A stretch of 11,607 nucleotides of DNA from Candidatus Aenigmatarchaeota archaeon (GCA_030673725.1 DAOVIL010000008.1:1-11607); one strand, 5' to 3'. Counted from the first letter of the stretch, positions 1 through 7,122 are shown. Notes: a model not told the origin generated them from the letters alone. Numbers and translations are program-made.

Positions 1-25
1 CTGGGTTCGAATCCCAGCCTTCCCA
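1..25 (+). tRNA. tRNA 3' end (partial, identity unknown)
   Basis: The window opens inside a tRNA. A five-base T stem (CTGGG/CCCAG, 1-5 and 13-17) closes the canonical loop TTCGAAT, followed by a seven-base acceptor 3' strand CCTTCCC (18-24) and discriminator A at 25. CCA is not encoded. The anticodon arm lies outside the window, so the amino acid cannot be named; the missing 5' acceptor strand should read GGGAAGG. Confidence 0.9.
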
Positions 26-26
26 T

Positions 27-34
27 AAGGTGAT
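27..34 (+). promoter_or_regulatory. Shine-Dalgarno site directly behind the tRNA
   Basis: AAGGTGAT matches the GGAGGTGATC complement of the 16S rRNA 3' end and lies three bases before the ATG at 38. It begins two bases after the tRNA discriminator base, so there is no room for a separate promoter between tRNA and gene. Confidence 0.6.
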
Positions 35-37
35 GGA

Positions 38-253
38 ATGGCAGTAATAACAAAAAGAGGGCTCAGCAGGCACATGGGCGAAAGGGTCAGGGTAGGAAAT
101 CATCATACATTCCTTTCCAGAGATGAGAAAGGGTTCTACCTCAGGGCAGGCGATGATGTGGCCTACAGGATAAAGCACGGCGACGAGATAAGCATACATA
201 CGTCCCACCCCTGGACCCCTATTATGAGCTATGATGTGGACCTTGAAGGCTAG
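38..253 (+). CDS. Small hypothetical protein, 71 aa
   Basis: I do not recognise a family. The 71-residue product is soluble, with a basic N-terminal segment (KRGLSRHMGERVRVG) and then a mix of charged and aromatic residues suggesting a small beta-rich domain; it has no signal peptide, membrane helix or cysteine. Its ATG is preceded by a good Shine-Dalgarno site (27-34) that abuts the upstream tRNA, so it is probably co-transcribed with that tRNA and released by tRNA 3' processing. Its TAG stop lies in the palindrome CTAG (250-253), which also supplies the TAG stop of the opposite-strand gene. Codon choice (AGG, ATA) matches the neighbours, which supports a real gene. Function unknown. Confidence 0.65.
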   Translation: MAVITKRGLSRHMGERVRVGNHHTFLSRDEKGFYLRAGDDVAYRIKHGDEISIHTSHPWTPIMSYDVDLEG

Positions 254-714
254 GCGTCCAGGCAGCTCAGGGTAGTTCCGCCACAGTTTACTGTGGCGTT
301 CCTGTCTGTCAGGTCGTTTATCTGGTTGCAGTTGAGGGTCCTGGAGACTGTGTAGGTCGTGTTGACTATCGAGTCCATGCTCCTCTGGTAGAACGTCTGG
401 TTGAACTGGACTGTGAAACGGTCAGAAAGGCATGAAACAATCTCTGATATGCCTCCCATCCTGGTGCCTATGGCGGCCTCCAGGCCCGATTTCGTGCCTG
501 CATATGTGGACTCATTGGCTGAATGGAAGAGGAGCAGGGCCTCTGTGGAAGTCCTGTTCTCCAGGAGGGCAGCCTGGAGCTTGTTCAGCTGGCTCTCCTT
601 GCTTATCCCCTCCGAGACCCTCCTGTCCAGGTCAGTGAACGTCAGCAGCATGATTCCGGTTATCAGTATCATGCCGATGAACAGTATGGGCGTTATGGTG
701 AAACCTTTCCTCAT
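250..714 (-). CDS. Type IV pilin-like protein, 154 aa
   Basis: Single-pass secreted or membrane-anchored protein of pilin type. The N-terminus MRKGFTITPILFIG has a short basic leader ending in Gly followed by Phe, as at prepilin peptidase sites (G|F), and then a hydrophobic helix to about residue 27. Position +5 after the presumed cut is Pro, not the usual Glu, which suggests a minor pilin or pseudopilin. A polar helix (about 30-65) and an extracellular part with several N-x-S/T sequons follow; cysteines at 95, 129, 144 and 151 could form disulfides outside the cell. A GGAGAGG site precedes the ATG, and a TATA-like CCTTAAAAG lies at 745-753. It is divergent from the ATPase gene, and its stop overlaps the 71-aa gene by four bases. 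Being a pilin is inferred from the N-terminus and context; the C-terminal domain is unrecognised. Confidence 0.75.
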   Translation of the reverse strand: MRKGFTITPILFIGMILITGIMLLTFTDLDRRVSEGISKESQLNKLQAALLENRTSTEALLLFHSANESTYAGTKSGLEAAIGTRMGGISEIVSCLSDRFTVQFNQTFYQRSMDSIVNTTYTVSRTLNCNQINDLTDRNATVNCGGTTLSCLDA

Positions 715-744
715 TCTTCCCTCTCCAGGGCCAGTACTGCAATG

Positions 745-753
745 CTTTTAAGG
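745..753 (-). promoter_or_regulatory. TATA-like box for the 154-aa pilin-like gene
   Basis: On the minus strand the sequence reads CCTTAAAAG, about 34 bases before the ATG at 714. A start of transcription about 25 bases downstream would fall near 723, leaving a very short leader that begins around the GGAGAGG site (719-726). Confidence 0.5.
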
Positions 754-773
754 CTTTCCCCAGTTCCGGCCCG

Positions 774-783
774 CTATTTAAAA
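774..783 (+). promoter_or_regulatory. TATA-like box for the ATPase-TadC operon (leaderless)
   Basis: CTATTTAAAA is centred about 25 bases before the ATG at 804, the normal archaeal TATA-to-start-of-transcription distance. No Shine-Dalgarno site stands before the ATG, so the mRNA probably starts at or next to the start codon. With the box at 745-753 it forms a compact divergent promoter (715-803). Confidence 0.6.
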
Positions 784-803
784 CTTACGAGAAAACATTA
801 AAT

Positions 804-2873
804 ATGTTTCACTCGGAGGGGACTAAAGACGCTAAAAACAGCTCTGAGAGACAGTGTTCCTATGCCATAGAGAATGTGGCAGGCAAGCGGATGATGGTCG
901 TGAAGTGCAAGGATTGCCTCTCGAACGCATCCCTCAGCAATGCGTACTGCAGGGAGGGCATGCTGAGGGCATTCCTGTACCCGCAGGAAGCGGATGAGAT
1001 AGTGATGAAGAAGCCTTTCTACAAGTTCTACGGAAAGGAGGCCATCAGGAGCATGAATGAGCTTGCGAAGGCGCTGAAGTCTGTGGAGAGGTTCAAGTTC
1101 TGCCCCAGCTGCCAGAAGAAGCTGGGGAGCCTTTGGGGGGACCCGCTCCACTTCTACTTCAGGCTCAAGATGGACAAATGCAAGAAGTGCCATGAGACAG
1201 CCATTACGGCGACAGCTGAGCTGGAGAAGACTGCACTGGTCAAGAAGTCGATAGAGCTTGGGGAAGAGAAGAGGGCATATTCAGAGGTGTTCAGGCCAGA
1301 GCTTGTGCCTGAGATGCTGTCATGCCATGTCGACCTGAAGAAGCCGAAAGGCAAGCCATCTGAGAGCTACAGTGTAGGGGATGTGGGAGTCTCTATATAT
1401 GATATTCCTGAAAGGCCTGACATGCTCTACTTCGTCAATTTCCCTGAGCTCCACCTCACGCCTGACGGGGTCAAGGCGATAAACAGGGCCTTCGAGAACC
1501 TCTGCGAGCACAAGGCTGACATAGATTTCGAGCCCCATAACATGAGAAAGGAGTTCGGCAAGATAGTGAGGGAAGTATTGGACAAGACGCTAAAGGGGAC
1601 AGATACCGGGAAGGAGGAATTCGAGAAGCTGGCCACCATACTGAACAGACATACTGTGGGTTATGGCATAATAGAGCCCCTCCTGGCTGACCATAAGCTG
1701 CAGGATGTGTTCATAGACTCAGGCTCGTCACTGGTCCATGTGGTCCATGATGACTACGGGGAATGCGTCACGAACATATCGGTCACAAAGGACGAGATAG
1801 ACAAGCTGTCTACCAGGCTGAGGGCCATCTCAGGGAGGCCCTTTGATTCATCATCGCCCGTCCTCCATACAGAGATTGAAGACTTAGGGATAAGGGTGTG
1901 CGGCATATGCGAACCGTCCACATACAGGGGCACAGGCTTCGCCTTCAGGAGGAGAAAAAACAACCCCTGGACGCTCTCAGAATTCATATCAGTGGGCATG
2001 ATAGACCCGGCTACAGCTGGCCTTCTGAGCTTCCTGATAGACGGCCAGAACTCCATGCTGATAACAGGGTCGAGGGCTTCAGGAAAGACATCCCTCATGA
2101 CTGCCCTGATGCTGGAGATACAGCAGAACTCCAGGATAATACTGATAGAGGACACCCCGGAGATACCAGTGGAGAACATGAGGAGGATGGGGTTCAAGGT
2201 CGAGCACCTGAAGACAGAAGCGTTTGCCAAAGGGTTCGAGCTCAGCACAGAGGACGCGTTAAGGACATCCCTTAGGCTTGGGGAGAGCATACTGGTGATA
2301 GGGGAGGTCAGGGGAAAGGAAGCCAAATCCCTTTTCGAGGCCATGCGGGTGGGCGCTGCAGGCAATATCGTATTGGGGACAGTCCATGGTTCAGGGCCGT
2401 ACGACACCTGGGACAGGATAGTCAATGGCCTGGGAGTGCCAAGCACAAGCTTCAAGGCAGTCGACATAATCGTTTCAGCAGGCGCCATAAGGTTCGGCGA
2501 GGACGTGAAGAGGCACAGGAGGGTCCTGAACATCAGCGAGGTGACAAAGGACTGGAAGACAGAACCCAAGTTCATCGACATGGTAGGCTACAACAGGTCA
2601 AAGAACTCCTGGAAGGTGAGCTTATCATCATCCAATACCATAAAGAAGGTCGCTGAGGTGAAAGGCCTGACGCTCAGGCAGGCGATGGAGAACATAGCTG
2701 TCAGGGCAAAGATGAAGCAGGATCTGGCGGCCCTTGGGAAGAAGAGGCCTGAGCTGATGGGAGCGGAGTGGACAATAAAGGCGAACAACGAGTTCTTCAG
2801 GCTGGCCTCGAAATCCAGCAGCTACAAGGACATCTACAAGAAATGGTCTGGCTGGCTGAAGGAAGCTGTATGA
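804..2873 (+). CDS. Type II/IV secretion (VirB11/FlaI/TadA-type) ATPase with N-terminal Cys-rich domain, 689 aa
   Basis: Cytoplasmic hexameric ATPase expected to power pilus assembly or secretion. Residues 1-140 hold eight cysteines: C18, CxxC at 35/38, C49, CxxC at 100/103 and CxxC at 126/129. This is a zinc-knuckle-like layout, and the last two pairs have the spacing of a zinc ribbon. Residues about 240-400 form the N-terminal domain of the CpaF/FlaI fold (GYGIIEPLL, GTGFAFRRR). The RecA-like core has Walker A GSRASGKT (422-429), the Asp-box LIEDTPEIP (447-455), Walker B ILVIGEVRG (496-504, Glu501) and the His-box GTVHGSG (525-531). All catalytic motifs look intact. The start at 804 is supported by the TATA box at the right distance for a leaderless mRNA. 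Its TGA overlaps the next ATG (ATGA), so it is translationally coupled to the TadC-like gene. The extra Cys domain makes it longer than many CpaF proteins. Whether it is closer to Tad, archaellum or another archaeal pilus system cannot be decided here. Confidence 0.93.
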   Translation: MFHSEGTKDAKNSSERQCSYAIENVAGKRMMVVKCKDCLSNASLSNAYCREGMLRAFLYPQEADEIVMKKPFYKFYGKEAIRSMNELAKALKSVERFKFCPSCQKKLGSLWGDPLHFYFRLKMDKCKKCHETAITATAELEKTALVKKSIELGEEKRAYSEVFRPELVPEMLSCHVDLKKPKGKPSESYSVGDVGVSIYDIPERPDMLYFVNFPELHLTPDGVKAINRAFENLCEHKADIDFEPHNMRKEFGKIVREVLDKTLKGTDTGKEEFEKLATILNRHTVGYGIIEPLLADHKLQDVFIDSGSSLVHVVHDDYGECVTNISVTKDEIDKLSTRLRAISGRPFDSSSPVLHTEIEDLGIRVCGICEPSTYRGTGFAFRRRKNNPWTLSEFISVGMIDPATAGLLSFLIDGQNSMLITGSRASGKTSLMTALMLEIQQNSRIILIEDTPEIPVENMRRMGFKVEHLKTEAFAKGFELSTEDALRTSLRLGESILVIGEVRGKEAKSLFEAMRVGAAGNIVLGTVHGSGPYDTWDRIVNGLGVPSTSFKAVDIIVSAGAIRFGEDVKRHRRVLNISEVTKDWKTEPKFIDMVGYNRSKNSWKVSLSSSNTIKKVAEVKGLTLRQAMENIAVRAKMKQDLAALGKKRPELMGAEWTIKANNEFFRLASKSSSYKDIYKKWSGWLKEAV

Positions 2874-4708
2874 ATCTTGAGAAGATTCTTGTGAGGTTTT
2901 GCAGGAAGTTCGGCAGGTTCATGAGCTCAAAGGCCAGCGCTGAGCTGAGGGATTCCATGGAGTTCCTCGGGTGGGACATAAACCCGGACCTTGTGCTTGG
3001 GGGCGCCAAGCTGGCCATGGCCCTGACATTTGTCATACTGGCAAGCCTGTCAGGCATTGCCTTTTTCTTTGGCATCAGTCCAATCCCCTTCATAGTGCTG
3101 ATACCATTCTCGATAGCCATGTTCTACGCAATAACCGAATGGCCCAAGTCCCTGGCGAAGCAGAATGCCGTAAGGTCCCTTGGGCACGCCCCTTACATAG
3201 TCGCCCAGCTGAGCGTCTCCCTGAAGCAGACCCCAAACCTGGAGAATGCCATGTCCTTCGTGGCCAACTATGGCGAGGGCGACATGGCCAGGGATTTCAA
3301 GAGGGCAATGTGGTCTGTCTGGTCAGGGAAGACAAAGGACATATACAGCAGCCTGGAGGCAATCTCCAAGAAATGGGGCAGGTTTTCAGGCGGCTTCCAG
3401 AGGTCTGTCCATCTTGTGAAGGCGAGCTTCTTCGAGAAGGACATCAAGAGGAAGTTCGAGATGCTGGACAAGACGATAGAGGTCATGCTGGATGACATAA
3501 CGTCAAGGATGAGGGAATATGCGATGGACCTCCATATGCCCACGCTTGTCCTTTTCAGCCTGGGCACGATAGTGCCCCTTATGGTGATATCGATATTCCC
3601 GCTGGTTTCCTTCTTCGGGTTCCAGATATCCCCAGTCTCTATCACAGGCTTCCTGGCGCTGTCCCTGGTGGCGTGCTTCCTCTACTCCAATATGGTCATG
3701 AAGAAGAGGCCTGCCACATTCTCTTCAGCAGAGGTGAAGGCTAGCCTGCCTCCAGGATACCTGAAGGTCGGCAAATCAGCCATCCCATCAACCCCGCTGG
3801 CAGTAGCAGCCGGCCTGATAATAGGCGCGCCTGGGATATTCTATGTGCTTTCCAAGACAGGCGCTGTCCTTCTAGGCCCGATGGCAATAGCGAACGTGAT
3901 AGGCAGCTATTCCATCATCTGGGCAATCGGGATAGCTGTCAGCATCCACTTCTATGGCCAGAGCGCCCACCTGAAGAAGGAGAGGGAGAAGGTCAAAAGG
4001 CTGGAAACACAGTTCGTGGACAGCCTCTACCACATAAAGAACCACCTGTCTGACGGAAGGCCCATAGAGAGCGCAGTGGATTTCGCCAAGGGCATAATGA
4101 GCGGGACAGAGATAAAGGGCTTCCTGGAAAGGATACTGAACAACATGAAGAGGAGGTCCATGACACTGGAGATAGCAGCGAAGGAAGTGGATTCCGGCTC
4201 GCTCATGATAAGGTCGGCCTTCGAGATGATAGCCAATTCCATCAGGAAAGGCGGGAAGGCGGCGGCCCAGACTGCTGACATGATGCACCAGTACATGACC
4301 AGGATAAGGGATGTTGAGAGGGAGCTCTCGATACTGTTAAGCAAGAGCCTGTCCATGATGAAGGCAACAGTCCTGTTCTTCGCCCCGATAGTCTGCGCCA
4401 TAATAGTGGTTCTGTTCCAGCTCATAACCAACACTGTCGCATCAGCCCAGCAGGAGTTCGGGGCATCCCAGTACATGCTCATGCAGATATTCACTGCGCC
4501 TGCCATAAGCCCTGACGTGCTCGCGCTCATAGTGGGGATTTACGTGATAGCATTGAATTATGTGCTCATCAGGTACGTCTCCAGGATACGGTTCGGGGTG
4601 GACAGCGTCTCCTTCAAGTTCGAGGTGAGCAAGTCGATACCCATCACCCTGGTAATATTCACAGCAACCTTATTAATCTCTCAGGCAATGCTTGTAGGAA
4701 GGATCTGA
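2870..4708 (+). CDS. TadC/FlaJ-like type II secretion F-family membrane platform protein, 612 aa
   Basis: Polytopic inner-membrane platform protein, the usual partner of the upstream ATPase. It has two related halves. The first has paired helices at about 45-67 and 72-90, a cytoplasmic helical T2SSF module at about 95-220, and helices near 223-248 and 255-277. The second has helices near 308-328 and 332-360, a second T2SSF module at about 370-490, and helices near 497-520, 548-568 and 588-608. This double-module plan is that of archaeal FlaJ/TadBC-type proteins. I place the start at the ATG of the ATGA overlap; an in-frame ATG at 2768 would overlap the ATPase gene by more than 100 bases and add a non-hydrophobic, out-of-family segment. 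GAAGGAAG shortly upstream could serve as ribosome site. The next gene starts two bases after the stop. Function is inferred from topology and from pairing with the ATPase. Confidence 0.88.
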   Translation: MNLEKILVRFCRKFGRFMSSKASAELRDSMEFLGWDINPDLVLGGAKLAMALTFVILASLSGIAFFFGISPIPFIVLIPFSIAMFYAITEWPKSLAKQNAVRSLGHAPYIVAQLSVSLKQTPNLENAMSFVANYGEGDMARDFKRAMWSVWSGKTKDIYSSLEAISKKWGRFSGGFQRSVHLVKASFFEKDIKRKFEMLDKTIEVMLDDITSRMREYAMDLHMPTLVLFSLGTIVPLMVISIFPLVSFFGFQISPVSITGFLALSLVACFLYSNMVMKKRPATFSSAEVKASLPPGYLKVGKSAIPSTPLAVAAGLIIGAPGIFYVLSKTGAVLLGPMAIANVIGSYSIIWAIGIAVSIHFYGQSAHLKKEREKVKRLETQFVDSLYHIKNHLSDGRPIESAVDFAKGIMSGTEIKGFLERILNNMKRRSMTLEIAAKEVDSGSLMIRSAFEMIANSIRKGGKAAAQTADMMHQYMTRIRDVERELSILLSKSLSMMKATVLFFAPIVCAIIVVLFQLITNTVASAQQEFGASQYMLMQIFTAPAISPDVLALIVGIYVIALNYVLIRYVSRIRFGVDSVSFKFEVSKSIPITLVIFTATLLISQAMLVGRI

Positions 4709-4710
4709 CT

Positions 4711-4899
4711 ATGGAAGGGATGCCGTTAAAGTACATAGCGATGCTGATTATCGCAGCCATAATAGTGTCAGCAATGGTCAACATAACCGGGATGCTTACC
4801 GCCACCACAATAGCCGGCGTAGAAACAGCGAATGGCACCCTGACAGAAGTCCTCCACCACTCCCTGGGCGACGTGCTCAAGGGGAACGTCACTCCGTGA
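4711..4899 (+). CDS. Small pilin-like peptide, 62 aa
   Basis: A single hydrophobic helix (about residues 8-28) follows the N-terminus MEGMPLKY; a short, Thr-rich, sequon-bearing tail (NGT, NVT) follows. EGMPLK closely matches EGMPIR and EGLALK in the 152-aa and 75-aa pilin-like proteins of the minus-strand operon, which argues that all three are pilin-type subunits. Unlike those, it has no Lys-Gly leader: the ATG stands where the residue after KG would be, and no in-frame upstream ATG, GTG or TTG is apparent in the bases just before it. The ribosome site (AGGAAGGAT) lies in the 3' end of the TadC-like gene, two bases separate the genes, and so it is the third gene of the ATPase operon. Its 3' end overlaps the convergent lipoprotein gene by 11 bases. 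It may be the major subunit or a small minor pilin. Confidence 0.75.
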   Translation: MEGMPLKYIAMLIIAAIIVSAMVNITGMLTATTIAGVETANGTLTEVLHHSLGDVLKGNVTP

Positions 4900-6049
4900 G
4901 CTCTATCTTCTTCTCTACCTTCTCTGCCACAGCCCTGGTGACGCTCTCTCTCTGTGAGGCGACTGTCACCATGAAGGCCGGGTCAATGTCGCTTACGAAC
5001 CTTATGTCATTGGTCAGTCCGCCTGTGTAGCTGACTGACTTCACCCCGAACTCGTTAGTCTCGTCCCATGTTATGCCCCCGTCAGGGGATGTGCTGTTCA
5101 GGACATCCAGGAAGCTCTTGAAATAATCGACACTGTCTGTAACTGACCGGAACCTGTCCAGCATGACCACTATATGCTCTTCTTCGGCATCATACACGCA
5201 CACAAGGTTCGCCCTGGGGTCAAGCTCCAGGTTGCCCTGTGTTGAGCTGGAGAGCGTGACATCAGAACCCAGGAGCTCTTCTGCCTCAGCCTCTGACAGG
5301 TAGTCACTGCACCCGCTCCTGTTGAATGTGGTGTACTCCAGAAAGAGGGCGTATTCGTCCCATGCATCTGTCCTGAACTGGGCCAGCTCTATTGACCTGA
5401 GGTTCATGATGAGCCCATCCTGGTTGCTGTATATCAGCAGGTAAGGCTCACCCAGTGAGATATAGAACTCGTGCCTTGTCGGGTAGTCTATGGTATCCAC
5501 CTTGTATGCAAGGAAGTCGTCCACAGCCACCGGATCCCCTCTCTCCATATTGTAAGGCCATCCGTTATCAATGAACGTGCTTTTTCCTGTCCTTATGAGC
5601 CCTGTGACGTTCATGCCGTATGCCCTCCCGAAGAAAAGCAGGTGGAACGGCTTTGATATGTCGTTCATTATGAAATCATTGTAGAGGTGGTCTGTCTTCA
5701 CTGCATCCTGCAGGCTCAGGCGCCTCGTCATGCCAATCCAGAAGTTCTCCTTGCTTATCCTGAACCTGGCTATGTGGGCAATCTTATGGGTCTCATTGTC
5801 TGCCTCAAGCTCGCCCTTCATGGTCACTATCCCTTCCCAGTAGGGGGGCATCTCGTCTGTAACGTAAAGCTCGGTCACAGCGATGGTGTTGGTGTCAGCG
5901 TATGCCATGTCATACGTGTACTTGATGCCCTTCATGAAGCCTATCTCAATCACCTGGGGCCCATCATCTGGCTGGTCCTGTGTGACACACCCTGACACAG
6001 CTATGACTAACAGCAGAATGCCGGTCAGTGCCAGTGCTTCCTTCCTCAT
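4889..6049 (-). CDS. Secreted lipoprotein of unknown function, 386 aa
   Basis: The N-terminus has a short basic region, a hydrophobic stretch (about 6-19) and a lipobox-like VSGC, with Cys21 as the presumed lipid-modified residue; the mature part is predicted outside the membrane. No membrane helix follows. Residues about 33-225 look beta-rich, with aromatic and charged alternation. Residues about 245-365 form a second part beginning at Cys247 with LSEAEAEELLG; Cys284 in CVYD may pair with Cys247. I do not recognise either domain; a ligand-binding or accessory lipoprotein is possible. A TATA-like TTTTAAAT (6073-6080) is placed for a leaderless mRNA from this ATG, so the gene probably has its own promoter although it follows the 298-aa surface protein on the same strand. 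The stop overlaps the convergent 62-aa pilin-like gene by 11 bases. A role with the pilus is suggested only by location. Confidence 0.85.
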   Translation of the reverse strand: MRKEALALTGILLLVIAVSGCVTQDQPDDGPQVIEIGFMKGIKYTYDMAYADTNTIAVTELYVTDEMPPYWEGIVTMKGELEADNETHKIAHIARFRISKENFWIGMTRRLSLQDAVKTDHLYNDFIMNDISKPFHLLFFGRAYGMNVTGLIRTGKSTFIDNGWPYNMERGDPVAVDDFLAYKVDTIDYPTRHEFYISLGEPYLLIYSNQDGLIMNLRSIELAQFRTDAWDEYALFLEYTTFNRSGCSDYLSEAEAEELLGSDVTLSSSTQGNLELDPRANLVCVYDAEEEHIVVMLDRFRSVTDSVDYFKSFLDVLNSTSPDGGITWDETNEFGVKSVSYTGGLTNDIRFVSDIDPAFMVTVASQRESVTRAVAEKVEKKIELTE

Positions 6050-6071
6050 GATATGAAAAATAGAAGGTTAT

Positions 6072-6080
6072 GATTTAAAA
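6072..6080 (-). promoter_or_regulatory. TATA-like box for the lipoprotein gene (leaderless)
   Basis: The minus strand reads TTTTAAATC, centred about 27 bases before the ATG at 6049, with no ribosome site in between. It lies in the 99-base gap after the stop of the 298-aa gene and fits an independent leaderless transcript. Confidence 0.6.
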
Positions 6081-6148
6081 GCATTTGGAAAGCCGAGGCA
6101 GTCACTTCAAGCTTACCCTTTTCCATGTCTCTGAGAAGGACTGGGCAT

Positions 6149-7045
6149 TCAGATCCTAGACCTGCTGAAGAAATATGCCAGCCCTGAAACAACCAGAATC
6201 ATCATAAACATAGTTCCCAAGAACATGGTATCAATGCCGGTAAACATCCCTGTGATGCTGTATCCTGTTAATTCCTCTGTGGAGCTGTTTTCTGGCTCAT
6301 CGCTGACGTTGCCGGGACCTGATGTCAGGTATACCCCTTCCAGAGTCTCGTTCCCGTTAATCGGCCCTGTCACATTGGTAGTTTCGCTCCCTTCTGGCAT
6401 GGTTATGTTAGTCTCGTTGACGGGTTCGGTCATGTTGGCTGTCACGTTAATTGTTTCATTCTCCTCAGGAACAGTGACGTTTGCAGTTACGTTCCATGTA
6501 ATGTTAACAGGCCCTGTCACATTGGCTATCGGGACAGTCATGTTGGCTGTCACATTAACGGGTCCACTTGTATTGGTCCCATTAACAGTTTCAGTAATGT
6601 TTGTAGTCACATTATCATCTTCAATTGTTTCAGGCACAGTGGCGGCTTCAGGCGGCTCTGGTATTGCCACAGGCGGCATCTTACATATCCCTATGGTGTT
6701 GGGGGTGTCCCGCTCCTCGACGCACTCATTGACTGTGCACCCCCTCACCCTTATGCCGTTGAAACAGTCAGACCATGCTGTGCAGGTCCAGTACGCTTCG
6801 CAGTATTCCTCCTCTTCGGGCTCCTCTGGGGGCTCTTCAGGCACATCCTGGGTCTCATTTACCTCTATTATGGTGTCGGCCTCTGTTTCTACAGGTTCGC
6901 AGATTATGACCATACCATACGCATTCGTGATGCAGTTGAATGAATATGATTCCTGGTCCCCTGTGTCAGCAGAAGCGAACGGCATAAGCAGGGCTGCCAC
7001 CATCACCAGAATTATCATCCCCCCTGCGCTAAAAAACGCTCTCAT
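6149..7045 (-). CDS. Membrane-anchored, sequon-dense surface protein with TSP1-like Cys module, 298 aa
   Basis: Type I surface protein. Signal peptide at about 1-27 (hydrophobic core then FASA|DT). Acidic Pro/Glu linker (about 65-80). A Cys module at 82-121 (CTAWSDC, then RGC, NEC, GIC) resembles the thrombospondin-type-1-like module of the 518-aa protein. Residues 145-232 form a low-complexity stalk with 17 N-x-S/T sequons built on NVTANxT units, presumably heavily N-glycosylated. The C-terminus has LTGYSI, a hydrophobic helix (about 272-293) and a short basic tail SRSRI. I use the ATG at 7045; a longer in-frame ORF from 7096 would run through the TATA box (7069-7078) and add a non-signal sequence. 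Likely a rod-like cell-surface protein or adhesin. Its relation to the pilus is inferred from neighbours and from the module shared with the pilin operon protein. Confidence 0.85.
   Translation of the reverse strand: MRAFFSAGGMIILVMVAALLMPFASADTGDQESYSFNCITNAYGMVIICEPVETEADTIIEVNETQDVPEEPPEEPEEEEYCEAYWTCTAWSDCFNGIRVRGCTVNECVEERDTPNTIGICKMPPVAIPEPPEAATVPETIEDDNVTTNITETVNGTNTSGPVNVTANMTVPIANVTGPVNITWNVTANVTVPEENETINVTANMTEPVNETNITMPEGSETTNVTGPINGNETLEGVYLTSGPGNVSDEPENSSTEELTGYSITGMFTGIDTMFLGTMFMMILVVSGLAYFFSRSRI
6350..6613 (-). repeat. Degenerate NVTANxT-type repeat stalk
   Basis: The coding region for residues 145-232 of the 298-aa protein is internally repetitive. CATGTTGGCTGTCACNTTAA occurs at 6431-6450 and 6539-6558 with one mismatch, and GGCCCTGTCACATTGG at 6363-6378 and 6510-6525. 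The units encode NVTANMTVP, NVTANVTVP and NVTANMTEP, with GPVN/GPIN spacers. Such repeats can expand or contract by slippage or recombination. Confidence 0.75.
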
Positions 7046-7068
7046 CTGGTAATATCTTGGATGAAAAT

Positions 7069-7078
7069 CTTTTAAGGA
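7069..7078 (-). promoter_or_regulatory. TATA-like box for the sequon-rich surface protein (leaderless)
   Basis: The minus strand reads TCCTTAAAAG, centred about 28 bases before the ATG at 7045, with no ribosome site between. This placement is the main reason for choosing the internal ATG over the longer reading frame. Confidence 0.6.
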
Positions 7079-7093
7079 TAAGCCATAGAAAAG

Positions 7094-7108
7094 CATATAA
7101 AATTTATA
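7094..7108 (+). promoter_or_regulatory. TATA box for the 175-aa membrane protein (leaderless)
   Basis: CATATAAAATTTATA contains a clear TATAAAA (7096-7102) about 24 bases before the ATG at 7123, preceded by the purine-rich AGAAAAG that could serve as a BRE. It fits a leaderless start and argues against an upstream in-frame ATG at 7057, which would lie before the promoter. Confidence 0.65.
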
Positions 7109-7122
7109 AGGAAGTCTTTAGC

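Noticed and set aside
1754..2581. 275-codon open frame on the minus strand inside the ATPase gene
   Set aside because: It lies fully opposite the conserved Walker A, Walker B and His-box region; the product has no coherent domain and there is no promoter or ribosome site suited to it. It mirrors the codon bias of the real gene.
2768..2869. Longer start for the TadC-like protein
   Set aside because: It would overlap the ATPase gene by over 100 bases and adds an out-of-family segment; the ATGA start at 2870 is standard operon coupling.
4900..4930. Pyrimidine-rich stretch after the 62-aa gene as a terminator on the plus strand
   Set aside because: It is CT-mixed without a run of T, and is explained by Lys/Glu codons of the convergent lipoprotein gene.
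6350..6613. Possible CRISPR or tandem-repeat array
   Set aside because: The repeats are imperfect, unevenly spaced and in frame with a coding sequence; there are no unique spacers.
6225..7052. 275-codon open frame on the plus strand opposite the 298-aa surface protein
   Set aside because: Its Val/Ser/Thr-rich product is the mirror of the NVT repeats. The minus-strand gene has a signal peptide, Cys module, membrane anchor and promoter.
7046..7096. Longer N-terminus for the sequon-rich surface protein
   Set aside because: It would include the promoter TATA box and put 17 polar residues before an otherwise normal signal peptide.
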